A DNA stretch of 64,000 nt from positions 447,467 through 511,466 of the forward strand of contig NZ_BSTC01000001.1 of the NCBI RefSeq assembly GCF_030269305.1, in the 5' to 3' direction. The notes below the pieces were generated by a model. The model was not told the origin of the DNA, searched no databases, and saw only the letters and a program-made list of their open reading frames with translations. This document shows positions 40,489-49,213 of the stretch, piece after piece; position 1 is the first letter of the stretch; each line of letters starts with the position of its first letter. Origin of the DNA: Kineosporia sp. NBRC 101731 (GTDB lineage Bacteria; Actinomycetota; Actinomycetes; Actinomycetales; Kineosporiaceae). A program made the position numbers and the translations under genes.

Positions 40489-41517
40489 ATGAAAGAGGCA
40501 ACACTGCGTGACGTAGCCGATGTGGCCGGGGTGTCCCCGCGCACGGTGTCGAACGTGGTCAACGGCTACGCCCGCGTCACCGAGTCGACCCGGCTGAAGG
40601 TGGAGCAGGCCATCGCCCAGCTCGGCTACCGGCCCAACGTGCTGGCCCGGCACCTGGCCACCGGCCGGTCGGGTCAGATCGTCGTCGTGGTGCCCTACAT
40701 CGACACGCCGTACTTCGCCGAGCTGTTGCAGGCCATCATCCCGGCGGCCCGGCAGGCCGGCTACAACGTGCTCATCGACCAGTCCGACGGTGACCGCGAG
40801 CACGAAGGTCAGCTGATCGGAACGCATTCGCACCGCAGCCTGTTCGACGGCATGATCTACAGCCCATTGGGTCTTTCCCAGCAAGACCTTTCGAATCGTG
40901 ACCCGGCACTTCCCCTGGTCGTGATCGGAGAACGCACGTCTGCGGCCAATTTCGACCATGTCGGCATCGACGACGTGGCGGCCTCGACCGAGGCGGTGCG
41001 GCACCTGATCTCACTGGGGCGTCGTCGCATCGCCGCGATCGGCGACCAGCCCTACCCGACGGGCGAGGCGGCGCAGCGGCGCACGGCGGGTTTTCGGGCC
41101 GCTCACGCCGAGGCCGGTCTGGAGGTCGACGAATCGCTGATCGTCGGGACCCCGCGCTTCAACCGGGTGGACGGCGCCGATGCCATGAAAGCCCTTCTGA
41201 TGCTGGATAACCCGCCGGATGCGGTGTTCTGTTACAGCGATCTGGTGGCGTCGGGGGCGATCCACACCGCTCTCGCGCGCGGGTTTCGGGTGCCGGAAGA
41301 CATCGCGGTGATCGGGTACGACGACATCGAAGACGGCCGCTACAACCGGCCCACGATCAGCACCATCTCCCCGGACAAACGCGAGATCGCCCGGCTGGCG
41401 GTGGAGCGACTGGTGATCCGGATCGGCAGCAAAGAACCGGTGCCCGGCGTCGATCTGAAGGCGGGATACCGGTTGGTGGCGAGAGAGAGCACCACGGGGG
41501 GTCACATTGATCAGTAA
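40489..41517 (+). CDS. LacI-family repressor of the arabino-oligosaccharide operon
   Basis: A 342-aa regulator. The N-terminal LacI helix-turn-helix is ATLRDVADVAGVSPRTVSNV (about 4-23) followed by the hinge helix (QLGYRPNVLARHLATG, about 47-62). The sugar-binding domain follows (VVVVPYIDTPYFAELLQAII; AVIGYDDIEDGRYNRPTIST). The ATG at 40489 has GAGAGGG upstream; the frame is open 53 codons earlier but crosses the operator. It is divergent from the ABC/abfA operon and is the natural sensor of arabinose-type inducers. Confidence 0.92.
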   Translation: MKEATLRDVADVAGVSPRTVSNVVNGYARVTESTRLKVEQAIAQLGYRPNVLARHLATGRSGQIVVVVPYIDTPYFAELLQAIIPAARQAGYNVLIDQSDGDREHEGQLIGTHSHRSLFDGMIYSPLGLSQQDLSNRDPALPLVVIGERTSAANFDHVGIDDVAASTEAVRHLISLGRRRIAAIGDQPYPTGEAAQRRTAGFRAAHAEAGLEVDESLIVGTPRFNRVDGADAMKALLMLDNPPDAVFCYSDLVASGAIHTALARGFRVPEDIAVIGYDDIEDGRYNRPTISTISPDKREIARLAVERLVIRIGSKEPVPGVDLKAGYRLVARESTTGGHIDQ

Positions 41518-41802
41518 AGTCACGATGGCGGCAATCTGTGGACGAGGCGCTACAGCCCACTCCCGAACTGGACCGCCCCGCCGACCGACTGGGCACCCCC
41601 GGTCGGCTGGCGGCCCGACCCGTCCTGGCCCCCGCCCCCGGAGAACTGGCAGCTGTGGCTCCCGGACAACCCGGAGGCATCGTGGCTGGAATCGCTGTCG
41701 GACGGTGAGCCCTCACGGTCGGCCCAGGTGGAAGGGATAACCTCAACTTTCACCCCAAAGTCCGCGTCTGCCCCAAGGCGGCCGTTTTGTCCGATGGTGT
41801 AA
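41518..41802 (+). pseudogene. Start-less fragment of a Trp/Pro-rich N-terminal domain
   Basis: Directly after the LacI stop, in the same frame, 94 codons are open to TAA at 41800-41802. Residues encoded at 41548-41650 read RRYSPLPNW, APPTDWAPPVGW, RPDPSWPPPPENWQ. This is a clear relative of the N-terminal Trp/Pro motif of the protein at 26703 (spacing of every Trp and Pro block agrees). No ATG, GTG or TTG precedes the motif in this frame, and the rest of the protein is absent. It looks like a truncated paralogue that lost its start; readthrough of the LacI stop or a CTG start at 41536 are less likely alternatives. Confidence 0.55.
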
Positions 41803-41850
41803 GTATGCGTGCAGGGTCCGACAGTCTTGAATTCGGCGCCGGTCCAAAGC

Positions 41851-41889
41851 ACGGAAGTGGTCTGCCACCAGGTGGCAGACCACTTCCGT
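41851..41889 (-). terminator. Hairpin terminator after ilvD
   Basis: Nearly perfect palindrome: 19-base arms 41851-41869 and 41871-41889 around a single A, 18 bases beyond the ilvD stop; in RNA it would fold with a small loop. Confidence 0.85.
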
Positions 41890-41907
41890 AGGCTTTATCG
41901 GTCGTTC

Positions 41908-43755
41908 CTACTCCGGCACCCGCCGGTACGCACCGTCCGAGGCTGCGGTGGCCATGGAGGCGTAGGCGCGCAGAGCGGCCGAGACCGGGCGCCGGCGGTC
42001 GGTCGGGGAGTAGGGCTTGTCGCGCTTCTCCTGGGCCGTACGGCGCTGGTCGAGCACGAGTTCGTCGACGTCCAGCGAGATCTGGCGGTTCGGGATGTCG
42101 ATGGAGATCGGGTCGCCGTCTTCGACCAGGGCGATCAGGCCGCCACCGGCCGCCTCGGGCGAGATGTGGCCGATGGAAAGGCCACTCGTGCCACCGGAAA
42201 AGCGGCCGTCGGTGATGAGGGCGCATTTCTGGCCCAGGCCGCGGCCTTTCAGGAACGACGTGGGGTAGAGCATCTCCTGCATGCCCGGGCCGCCCTTGGG
42301 GCCCTCGTAGCGGATGACGACGACGTCGCCCTCGACGACCTTCTTGCCGAGGATGCCGTCGACGGCCGCTTCCTGGCTCTCGAAGACGATGGCCCTGCCG
42401 GTGAACTTCCAGACCGCCTCGGGCACCCCGGCGGTCTTGACCACGCAACCGTCGGGAGCCAGGTTGCCGAAGAGGATGGCCAGGCCACCGTCGACCGTGT
42501 AGGCGTGCTCGATGTCGCGGATGCAGCCCTCGGTCGCGTCGGTGTCGAGCGAGCTCCACTCGTTCTGGGTGGAGAACGGCTCGACCGTGCGCACGCCACC
42601 GGGCGCGGCCTTGAACAGCTCCAGAGCCCTCGGTGAGGGCGAGCCACCGCGGATGTCCCACTCGTCGAGCCAGGTCTTCATGTCCGCGCTGTGCACCGGC
42701 TTCACGTCGGTGTGCAGCAGTCCGCCACGGTTCAGCTCACCGAGGATGGCGGGGATGCCGCCGGCCCGGTGCACGTCTTCCATGTGGAACTTCGGCGAGT
42801 TCGGCGCGACCTTGGACAGGCAGGGCACCTTGCGGGAGATCGCGTCGATGTCGGAGACGGTGAAGTCCATCTCGGCCTCGCGGGCGGCGGCCAGCAGGTG
42901 CAGCACCGTGTTGGTCGAACCGCCCATCGCCACGTCCAGGGCCACGGCGTTCTCGAAGGACGAGCGGCTGGCCACGTTGCGCGGCAGCACGGACTCGTCG
43001 TCCTTGCCGTAGTAGCGGTTGGCCAGGTCGACGACCACGGTGCCGGCGTCCTTGAACAGCTGGCGCCGGGCCTCGTGGGTGGCCAGCGTGGAACCGTTGC
43101 CGGGCAGCGACAGGCCCATCGCCTCGGTCAGGCAGTTCATCGAGTTGGCAGTGAACATGCCCGAGCAGGAACCGCAGGTGGGGCAGGCCGAGCGCTCGAT
43201 CACGTCGAGCTGGTCGTCGCTGATGTTCGGGTCGGCGGCCGCGACCATGGCGTCGACCAGGTCGAGCTTGGAGTGCACGATGCCCTCGATGGCCGTGGTC
43301 TTGCCGGCCTCCATCGGGCCACCGGAGACGAACACGGTGGGGATGTTGAGGCGCAGGGCCGCAAGCAGCATGCCCGGAGTGATCTTGTCGCAGTTGGAGA
43401 TGCAGACCAGGGCGTCGGCGCAGTGCGCGTTGACCATGTACTCGACCGCGTCGGCGATCAGCTCACGGCTGGGCAGTGAGTAGAGCATGCCGCCGTGGCC
43501 CATCGCGATGCCGTCGTCCACGGCGATGGTGTTGAACTCCTTGGAGACCGCCCCGGCCTCCTGGATCGACTCCGCGACGATCTGGCCCACGTTACGAAGG
43601 TGCACGTGGCCGGGCACGAACTCGGTGAACGAGTTGGCGATGGCCACGATCGGCTTGCCGAAGTCGTTGTCGGTCATACCGGTCGCACGCCAGAGCGCCC
43701 GCGCTCCCGCCATGTTGCGACCGCTGGTCGAGGTGGCCGACCGGAGCTGTGTCAT
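41908..43755 (-). CDS. ilvD: Dihydroxy-acid dehydratase
   Basis: Converts 2,3-dihydroxy-isovalerate and 2,3-dihydroxy-3-methylvalerate to the 2-keto acids in valine, leucine and isoleucine synthesis. The 615-aa length is that of the E. coli-type enzyme. Iron-sulfur ligands are in [12 protein letters not shown] (about 120-131) and [19 protein letters not shown] (about 192-210). The C-terminal catalytic region has [19 protein letters not shown]. It is monocistronic with a strong terminator. The 449-bp gap upstream (43756-44204) shows no gene; I looked for but did not find a leader peptide or T-box. Other ilv genes are not in view. Confidence 0.97.
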   Translation of the reverse strand: MTQLRSATSTSGRNMAGARALWRATGMTDNDFGKPIVAIANSFTEFVPGHVHLRNVGQIVAESIQEAGAVSKEFNTIAVDDGIAMGHGGMLYSLPSRELIADAVEYMVNAHCADALVCISNCDKITPGMLLAALRLNIPTVFVSGGPMEAGKTTAIEGIVHSKLDLVDAMVAAADPNISDDQLDVIERSACPTCGSCSGMFTANSMNCLTEAMGLSLPGNGSTLATHEARRQLFKDAGTVVVDLANRYYGKDDESVLPRNVASRSSFENAVALDVAMGGSTNTVLHLLAAAREAEMDFTVSDIDAISRKVPCLSKVAPNSPKFHMEDVHRAGGIPAILGELNRGGLLHTDVKPVHSADMKTWLDEWDIRGGSPSPRALELFKAAPGGVRTVEPFSTQNEWSSLDTDATEGCIRDIEHAYTVDGGLAILFGNLAPDGCVVKTAGVPEAVWKFTGRAIVFESQEAAVDGILGKKVVEGDVVVIRYEGPKGGPGMQEMLYPTSFLKGRGLGQKCALITDGRFSGGTSGLSIGHISPEAAGGGLIALVEDGDPISIDIPNRQISLDVDELVLDQRRTAQEKRDKPYSPTDRRRPVSAALRAYASMATAASDGAYRRVPE

Positions 43756-44204
43756 GGGTGAAAGTCTTCTCTCATGCGTCTACGGTCGCGCGGTCCCGGG
43801 GCAGGGCCGTAGCAGCGACCAGATGTCGATGGACGCACGGTGAGGCCCGGGTCGGCCACGTGCGTCAGCGCCCGGTGCTGGAGGACGGTCGCTTCTGGCG
43901 ACACATCGATGGTAACTCGGGTTACGCCGAGGTATTCCTCGGGCCAGAACGATCGGTCCGTCTTCTCGACTTCACAGCATCTCCAAGGGTCCGGGCGACG
44001 CGGCGCGACGTGCCGCGAGGGTCGCCCTCTGCTAAGAAATGTGCAGAAAAACGTGTCATCTGCGGAAGATCGTGAGGGAATACGTCAAGAACGGCACCGT
44101 GGCTTGTGGCGTTACCTACCGTTTGGGTTGTATCTGGACCCTAGCCCCAGCTGCAGTTGAACAGTAATCTTCACCGGCAAGATCGCAGAGTGAGCGGAGG
44201 CGTC
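43756..44204. other. Divergent intergenic region ilvD / PP2C gene
   Basis: 449 bp without a convincing coding frame; short frames lack ribosome sites and recognisable sequence. It should carry the ilvD promoter and that of the phosphatase. The stretch near 44040-44140 is locally A/T-richer (GTGCAGAAAAACG, TTTGGGTTGTATC), fitting a promoter for the plus-strand gene. Confidence 0.4.
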
Positions 44205-45074
44205 ATGACGCTGCGAATTCGTGCGTGCGTCAAGACGCATCCCGGGTTGCGGCGTACGAACAACGAGGACTCCGGCTTCATCGGCCGACGACTGTTCCTC
44301 GTGGCCGACGGCATGGGCGGCCACGACTTCGGCGAGGTCGCCAGCGCCATCGTGGCCCGTACCGTCGCCTATCTCGACGACCACCTCTCGTTGTTCGGGC
44401 CGGAGCGCGACATCGTGGGCGCGGTCGAGTTCGCCGACCAGCGCCTCGCCCGGGCCATCGAGAACAACGCGGCTCTGGGCGGGATGGGCACCACGCTCAC
44501 CGCGATGCTCATCCACCACGACACGATCGCCCTGACCAACATCGGCGACTCCCGGGCCTACGTCCTGCGCAACCGGGAGATGATCCAGCTGACGCACGAC
44601 GACACCTACGTGCAGATGCTCGCCGACAAGGGCTGGCTCGACCCCAAGCTGATCCCCCAGCACCCCCAGCGCAGCGTGCTGCTGCGGGTGCTGCGCGGCG
44701 GTGACGACGGCGGTACGGCCGAGGTCTCCCTGCACGAGGCCGTGCCCGGCGACCGCTACCTGCTGTGCAGCGACGGGCTCAGCGACTACGTGGCCGGTGA
44801 GGCCATCCAGAAGACGCTGGCGAGTACCAAGCACGCGGGCAAGGCCATCGACCGGCTGATCGCGCTCGCGCTCAAGGCCGGCGCCCCTGACAACGTCACC
44901 TGCGTGATCGGTGACGTGGTGGACGAGGACTCCACCCCCACCGTGGACGGCGAGTTCGTCGGGTCGGCCCAGGAACTGGGCGAGGGGGCCATCGAGGCGG
45001 CCGAGCAGAAGGTGGCGGAGGTCAAGAGCTCCGGAACCCCGGCCGGAAACTCAGGAATGCTCAAGAGCGCCTGA
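44205..45074 (+). CDS. PP2C-type Ser/Thr protein phosphatase
   Basis: A 289-aa soluble phosphatase of the bacterial PppA/Stp class, removing phosphate from Ser/Thr residues put on by Hanks-type kinases. Metal-binding motifs are all present: NNEDSGFIG (about 20-28), VADGMGGHDFGE (about 34-45), GGMGTTLTAML (about 90-100), NIGDSRAYVLR, LLCSDGLSDYV (about 185-195) and APDNVTCVIGDVV (about 230-242). A C-terminal acidic tail of about 45 residues is poorly structured. The ATG at 44205 has GCGGAGG upstream. No kinase gene is adjacent. Its last 14 bases overlap the end of the convergent membrane protein gene. Confidence 0.93.
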   Translation: MTLRIRACVKTHPGLRRTNNEDSGFIGRRLFLVADGMGGHDFGEVASAIVARTVAYLDDHLSLFGPERDIVGAVEFADQRLARAIENNAALGGMGTTLTAMLIHHDTIALTNIGDSRAYVLRNREMIQLTHDDTYVQMLADKGWLDPKLIPQHPQRSVLLRVLRGGDDGGTAEVSLHEAVPGDRYLLCSDGLSDYVAGEAIQKTLASTKHAGKAIDRLIALALKAGAPDNVTCVIGDVVDEDSTPTVDGEFVGSAQELGEGAIEAAEQKVAEVKSSGTPAGNSGMLKSA

Positions 45075-46635
45075 GCCCGTCGGGTACGGACTCCCAGAGC
45101 TGGCCGATGTCGTAGTCGTACACCCGCACCTGCACGCCGTCGTCCAGAGTGCTCACCTGGGCGGGTTCGCCGAGAACGGCGTTCCAGGCGGCTTCCGTAC
45201 AGCCGTGCGGCTCGTAGTAGTCCGGCACCCAGATCAGGAACGAGCGCTGCGCGGGCCGGGTCAGCCGCGCCGTGTCGCTCACCCACGAGCGGGTCTTCAT
45301 CTCGCCGTGCGTGCACTTCAGCTCGTAGACGGTGCGTCCGCCCCCGGTCAGGTAACTGGTGACGTTGCCGTACCAGTAGGGAGCGAAACCCTTGAGGACG
45401 CCGGTGGTGGCCACCTCGTCCATCAATTGGCTCTGGGCGATCAGGGCGTTCGAAGGACGCCGGTTCACCTCGAGCGCCGAGGCGGCGCCCCAGGCGGTGG
45501 TCACCAGGGCAGTAGCACTGAGGACGACCACCAGGGAGCGGGGGAGGCCCACCCGGGCGGGCGCTCGCTCACGCAGGCGGGGCAGCAGGATCACCGCGGT
45601 GACGACGAGACCGTAGGGCGCCAGGATCAGGTAACGGCTGGGATGCCCCTCCTGCACGAGCGTGCCGAGGAAGGCCAGCGGCCAGTTCACCGCGACCGCG
45701 AACGGGACGAGCTCGCGGGAGCGCCAGAACCACACCGCGCCGATCACCGACCCGGCCACCAGCAGGGCGAGAACCAGCACGGTGAGCACGTCGGCGGCGA
45801 TCAGCAGGGCGGGGGCGCCGCGCCAGCGCTCGACCCCGGCCTGGGTGGCGGTGTCGTAGGCGAACTGACGCAGGCCGGACGACACCGATGCGAGGGTGGG
45901 GGAGAGCTGCTGGGTGTGGTCGATCTCCAGGCCGAACACCCCGACGCCCCACTGCAGCAGCGGTAACAGCAGGAACGAGACGAGCAGGCAGCCGGCCAGG
46001 GCGAGCAGGCGAGGGTTCCGGGTGCGCAGCAGGAACCAGGCCAGGGCCAGCACCATCAGCGGCGCGGCCATGAGCACCTGGAAGTACGGGTCGTCGAACC
46101 AGAACAGGGTCAGGCCCAGGGTGACCGGCCCGGCCCAACGGCACTGCTTCCGGAGGGAGCCGCGGCCGTCCAGATACCTGGCCGCCAGGGCCAGCAGCAG
46201 GAAGCAGAGGCCGAGCTCGATGTTGCGGTAGTTCGAGAGGTTGCGGTTGGAGCCGATGCCGCCGTTCATCGCAGCCAGGAAGAGCAGCGGCCCGGCCAGT
46301 TCGTACCAGCGGGCCCGCGGCGCGAGCAGCATCGCCCCGGCGCCGAGCAGCGCGAACGTCGCGGCCGTCAGCACCAGTACCGCGATCAGCAGTTTCGTGG
46401 TCGGGTCGAGGGCGAGCTGCTCGATCACCAGGTAGAGCGGGAACTTGAACAGCCAGGTGTCGGCCGGCAGGTGCGTGACGCCGTGGCCCACGTCCAGCCA
46501 GGTGCGCACGATGGACTGCTGCGCAGTGGAATCCGAGGTGTAGACAACGCGAGGATGCCGCAGCGCCGCCAGCAGGCCGGCGACCAGCGCGGGCAGGACG
46601 ATCGCCGCGAGCATCCGGGGCGCGCGTTTCGCCAA
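45061..46635 (-). CDS. Polytopic membrane protein, GT-C-like, unknown function
   Basis: A 524-aa protein with about 10-11 membrane helices and a soluble C-terminal domain (about 390-524). The N-terminus has a helix followed by an exposed acidic segment (VVYTSDSTAQQSIVRTWLDV) in the position where GT-C glycosyltransferases carry their catalytic Asp, and NGGIGSNRNLSNYRNIELG follows the fifth helix. That topology suggests a lipid-linked-sugar glycosyltransferase, but I do not recognise the specific family. The ATG at 46635 starts the signal-anchor helix. The 3' end overlaps the PP2C gene by 14 bases tail-to-tail. Confidence 0.6.
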   Translation of the reverse strand: MAKRAPRMLAAIVLPALVAGLLAALRHPRVVYTSDSTAQQSIVRTWLDVGHGVTHLPADTWLFKFPLYLVIEQLALDPTTKLLIAVLVLTAATFALLGAGAMLLAPRARWYELAGPLLFLAAMNGGIGSNRNLSNYRNIELGLCFLLLALAARYLDGRGSLRKQCRWAGPVTLGLTLFWFDDPYFQVLMAAPLMVLALAWFLLRTRNPRLLALAGCLLVSFLLLPLLQWGVGVFGLEIDHTQQLSPTLASVSSGLRQFAYDTATQAGVERWRGAPALLIAADVLTVLVLALLVAGSVIGAVWFWRSRELVPFAVAVNWPLAFLGTLVQEGHPSRYLILAPYGLVVTAVILLPRLRERAPARVGLPRSLVVVLSATALVTTAWGAASALEVNRRPSNALIAQSQLMDEVATTGVLKGFAPYWYGNVTSYLTGGGRTVYELKCTHGEMKTRSWVSDTARLTRPAQRSFLIWVPDYYEPHGCTEAAWNAVLGEPAQVSTLDDGVQVRVYDYDIGQLWESVPDGLRRS

Positions 46636-46728
46636 GGATGCAGGCCTTTCGTCGGATGCCGACAGTTCCCGGTCAGACTAGTGCGGCGACCCGGTGCGGC
46701 GACCAGGAAAACCGGCCGCTTTCACTTC

Positions 46729-46739
46729 CGTGATCATGC
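46729..46739. repeat. Half copy of the palindromic repeat (CGTGATCATGC)
   Basis: CGTGATCATGC at the very 3' end of the marR gene matches the outer arm of the palindromes at 17698 and 31517. No complementary arm is seen nearby, so this is a solo arm or chance. Confidence 0.35.
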
Positions 46740-47243
46740 GTCGTCGGTGGGTGAGGGCCAGGCGGCGCACGATCCCTCCGGGCTCAGGCCGTGGGAGATC
46801 CGCGTGCCGATCTCGCGCATCTGCCGTACCTGGCTCTTCGACAGCGGATCGAGCACCAGCTGCCGCACGGCCTCGACGTGCCCGGGCGCGGTGGCCACGA
46901 CCTTCTCCCAGCCCGTCTCGGTCAGCGTGGCCGTGGTGTACCGGCCGTCGGTCGGGTCGGGGGCCCGCTCGACCCAGCCCTGCCGTTCCAGCCGCTTCAC
47001 CACGTGCGACAGCCGGGACAGGGAGCCGTTGGCCAGGATCGCCAGGTAACTCATGCGCAGGGTGCGCCCCTGAGTCTCGGACAGGGCCGCCATCACCGTG
47101 TACTCGAAGTGGGTGATACCGGCGTCGCGCTGGAGCTGGGTGTCGAGGGCGGCCGGGAGCCCGAAGACGATGCCGGCCATGGCGCGCCAGGCGGCCCGCT
47201 CTTCGTCGTCGAGCCAGCGGGGCTCGGGGGCGGGGTCGCTCAT
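46734..47243 (-). CDS. MarR-family transcriptional regulator
   Basis: A 169-aa winged-helix regulator. The recognition region is MSYLAILANGSLSRLSHVVKRLERQGWVERAPDPTDGR (quoted in part: NGSLSRLSHVVKRLERQGW, about 72-90; wing about 95-105), typical of actinobacterial MarR proteins with DEERAAWRAMAGI at the N-terminus. It is divergent from the DoxX gene, and two identical-architecture palindromes lie between them, so it most likely represses both. The ATG at 47243 begins the standard N-terminus. Confidence 0.9.
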   Translation of the reverse strand: MSDPAPEPRWLDDEERAAWRAMAGIVFGLPAALDTQLQRDAGITHFEYTVMAALSETQGRTLRMSYLAILANGSLSRLSHVVKRLERQGWVERAPDPTDGRYTTATLTETGWEKVVATAPGHVEAVRQLVLDPLSKSQVRQMREIGTRISHGLSPEGSCAAWPSPTDDA

Positions 47244-47268
47244 GAACTCAGCCTAGGCCAGTTTCATG

Positions 47269-47284
47269 ACTTGACCCTTCAAGT
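47269..47284. promoter_or_regulatory. MarR operator 1
   Basis: Perfect palindrome ACTTGA-CCCT-TCAAGT, 25 bases upstream of the marR ATG in the 96-bp divergent region; see operator 2. Confidence 0.8.
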
Positions 47285-47301
47285 CATTGCCCACTAGCTT
47301 C

Positions 47302-47317
47302 ACTTGAAGAGTCAAGT
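47302..47317. promoter_or_regulatory. MarR operator 2
   Basis: Perfect palindrome ACTTGA-AGAG-TCAAGT with the same arms as operator 1 and a centre 33 bp away (about three helical turns), so two dimers would bind on one face. It lies 22 bases before the DoxX start. Confidence 0.8.
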
Positions 47318-47339
47318 TGGCTAACCGAGGAGTGCAGTG

Positions 47340-47714
47340 ATGAACGTAGTTCTGTGGGTGATCGCGGGACTGCTGGCCGCAGCATTCGCCGCGGCCGGCG
47401 CGATGAAGGTGGCCCGGTCGAGGTCTCAGATCATCGAGGGCGGCATGGGCTGGGCGGAGAGCTTCACCGACACCCAGGTGAAGCTGATCGGCGCCGTCGA
47501 GGTGCTGGGTGCGATCGGGCTGATCCTGCCCGCCGCGCTGGACATCGCCCCGGTGCTCACGCCGCTCGCGGCCGCCGGGCTGGCCCTGACCATGGCCGGT
47601 GCCGTGGTCGTGCACCTGCGCCGTGGTGAGACGTCCGGTGCGGTGCCGTCCTTGGTGCTCGGGCTGCTGGCCCTGTTCGTCGCCGTCCTGCGGTTCGGCC
47701 CGAACAGCTTCTAG
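47340..47714 (+). CDS. DoxX-family membrane protein
   Basis: A 124-aa protein with four membrane helices of the DoxX/DoxX-like type (VLWVIAGLLAAAFAAAGAMKV; VKLIGAVEVLGAIGLILPA given in part; a Gly-rich third helix; the C-terminal LVLGLLALFVAVLRFG). DoxX relatives associate with thiol or sulfur redox and quinone partners. In actinobacteria they often sit beside MarR regulators, as here. A GAGGAG box is 7 bases before the ATG at 47340; an overlapping GTG at 47337 is also possible. Expression should be controlled by the twin operators. Confidence 0.82.
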   Translation: MNVVLWVIAGLLAAAFAAAGAMKVARSRSQIIEGGMGWAESFTDTQVKLIGAVEVLGAIGLILPAALDIAPVLTPLAAAGLALTMAGAVVVHLRRGETSGAVPSLVLGLLALFVAVLRFGPNSF

Positions 47715-47736
47715 AACAAGGTCCTAGAGTGCAGGT

Positions 47737-48333
47737 GTGGCGGCGGATTCGGGCAGAGTGTCATTTTCGCGTGAGCAGCTGGAGTCGTACCGCGACACCA
47801 CGGTTCCCGATCTGCTCGGCCCGGGTCTGAAGCTGCTGTTCGTCGGCATCAATCCAGGGCTGTGGACCGCTGCCGTGCAGGCCCACTTCGCCCGCCGGGG
47901 CAACCGGTTCTACCCGGCGCTGTACCGTTCCGGCCTCACCGACCGGCTGATCGACGCCTCGGCGGGGTATGCGGAGGCCGACCGGCAGCACCTGATCGAT
48001 CGCGGCCTCGGCATCTCGAACATGGCTCACCGCACCACGGCGCGGGCCGACGAGCTACGGCCGGAAGAGCTTCTCGAAGGGGCCCGGCGGCTGGACGATC
48101 TGGTGGCCCGGGCCCGGCCGAAGGTGGTTGCTTTCCTCGGGATTACGGCCTACCGCGTGGCTTTCGCGGCACCGAAGGCGAAGATCGGCCGGCAGCCGGA
48201 GAAACTGCACGACGCCGATGTCTGGGTGGCGCCCAACCCGAGCGGGCTGAACGCGCACACCCAGCTGCCGGAACTGGCCGAGGCCTTCCGCCGGCTGGGT
48301 GTGGCGGCCGGGATCAGCGGTTCTCGGACCTGA
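47737..48333 (+). CDS. mug: Mismatch-specific uracil/thymine-DNA glycosylase
   Basis: Removes uracil or thymine from G:U/G:T mismatches and ethenocytosine. The 198-aa protein has the two catalytic motifs of the MUG branch: GINPGLWTAAVQAHFA (about 32-47, Asn activating the water) and NPSGLNAHTQ (about 168-177). It also has NRFYPALYRSGLT and GLGISNMAHRTTARADEL between them. The GTG start at 47737 follows the DoxX stop by 22 bases, so cotranscription is possible although the functions are unrelated. Confidence 0.92.
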   Translation: MAADSGRVSFSREQLESYRDTTVPDLLGPGLKLLFVGINPGLWTAAVQAHFARRGNRFYPALYRSGLTDRLIDASAGYAEADRQHLIDRGLGISNMAHRTTARADELRPEELLEGARRLDDLVARARPKVVAFLGITAYRVAFAAPKAKIGRQPEKLHDADVWVAPNPSGLNAHTQLPELAEAFRRLGVAAGISGSRT

Positions 48334-48790
48334 TCAGCCAGGCCTGCTTCTCCAGGTCGTGCAGGACCGCGTGCAGGAGGTCGGCCGTGGTCGGGTCTTC
48401 GGAGTCCACGTCGTCGTGCACCGCGCGCACCGTGGCGGCGGCCTCGCCGATCAGCCCGGTGATGCGGTCGACGGCGTCGGCCGTGTTCACCTCGCCGGTG
48501 CCGAAGTCGGTCAGTGTGGACTGCGCGGCAACGGCTTTCGGCCCGGCATCGGGCAGTACGCCGAGGGCGCGCAGGCGCTCGGCGATCGTGTCGCTGTGCT
48601 CGCGCGCCACGTCGACCAGCTCGTCGAGCTGGAGGTGTAGGTCGCGGAAGTTCTTACCGACGATGTTCCAGTGGGCCTGCTTGCCGTAGAGGTGCAGGGC
48701 CACCAGGTCGACCAGGACCCGCTGGAGGTTGTCGGCCAGGAAGTGGGAGGCGTGGAAACCGCTGTTCTGGGTGTTCAGCGTCTCGGTCAT
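48314..48790 (-). CDS. dps: Dps-family DNA-protecting ferritin
   Basis: A 158-aa dodecameric mini-ferritin that oxidises and stores iron and shields DNA from peroxide. The ferroxidase-site residues are in HLYGKQAHWNIVG (His) and DLHLQLDELVDVAREHSDTIAERLRALG (Asp/Glu; positions about 35-80). The C-terminal helix ends HDLEKQAWLIRSENR. Its ATG overlaps the stop of the upstream Fur-type regulator (ATGA, 48787-48790), so regulator and effector are translationally coupled. Its 3' end overlaps the convergent mug gene by 20 bases. Confidence 0.94.
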   Translation of the reverse strand: MTETLNTQNSGFHASHFLADNLQRVLVDLVALHLYGKQAHWNIVGKNFRDLHLQLDELVDVAREHSDTIAERLRALGVLPDAGPKAVAAQSTLTDFGTGEVNTADAVDRITGLIGEAAATVRAVHDDVDSEDPTTADLLHAVLHDLEKQAWLIRSENR

Positions 48791-49206
48791 GGTGCGGACC
48801 TCTTTTCTTCGCATGCGGTGCACATTCCCCACCAGATCAGCTCGGCCTCGTCGACGTGCGCGAAGCCCGGGTGCGACGCCGGCCGGAGGCAGGGGGCCTC
48901 GCCGGTGTGGCAGTCGACATCGACGACCGTGCCGCACGAGCGGCAGACCAGGTGGTGATGGTTGTCGCCCACACGCGTCTCGTAGCGGGTGGGCGATCCG
49001 GCCGGTTCGATCCGACGGACCAGACCGGACGTTGCCAGATCATCCAGGGCGTTGTAGATGGTCTGGTTGGAGAGCTGCCCCTCCACCGCCTGCGACAGGT
49101 CGGTGACCGTGGCGTGCGGGCGGGTGAGCAGCGCCTCCAGTACGGCCCGGCGAGGTGCGGTGCTGCGAAGGCCTGCGCCCCGCAGGAGCACTGTCGGATC
49201 CGTCAT
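48787..49206 (-). CDS. Fur/PerR-family metalloregulator of dps
   Basis: A 139-aa regulator. The winged helix (about 15-75) contains TDLSQAVEGQLSNQTIYNALDDL. The metal domain has the HHHLVCRSCGTVVDVD segment with a CxxC pair and a second CxxC near the C-terminus (WWGMCTACEE), making a Cys4 structural zinc site as in PerR/FurA. Of the in-frame starts at 49215, 49212 and 49206, the last is preferred because the predicted transcription start falls at about the same base, which implies a leaderless mRNA. It is cotranscribed with dps, so peroxide- or iron-responsive control is likely. Confidence 0.9.
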   Translation of the reverse strand: MTDPTVLLRGAGLRSTAPRRAVLEALLTRPHATVTDLSQAVEGQLSNQTIYNALDDLATSGLVRRIEPAGSPTRYETRVGDNHHHLVCRSCGTVVDVDCHTGEAPCLRPASHPGFAHVDEAELIWWGMCTACEEKRSAP

Positions 49207-49213
49207 GACCATC

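Noticed and set aside
43756-44204. Leader peptide or T-box upstream of ilvD
   Set aside because: No run of branched-chain codons and no T-box sequence or specifier-loop structure could be found on the minus strand.
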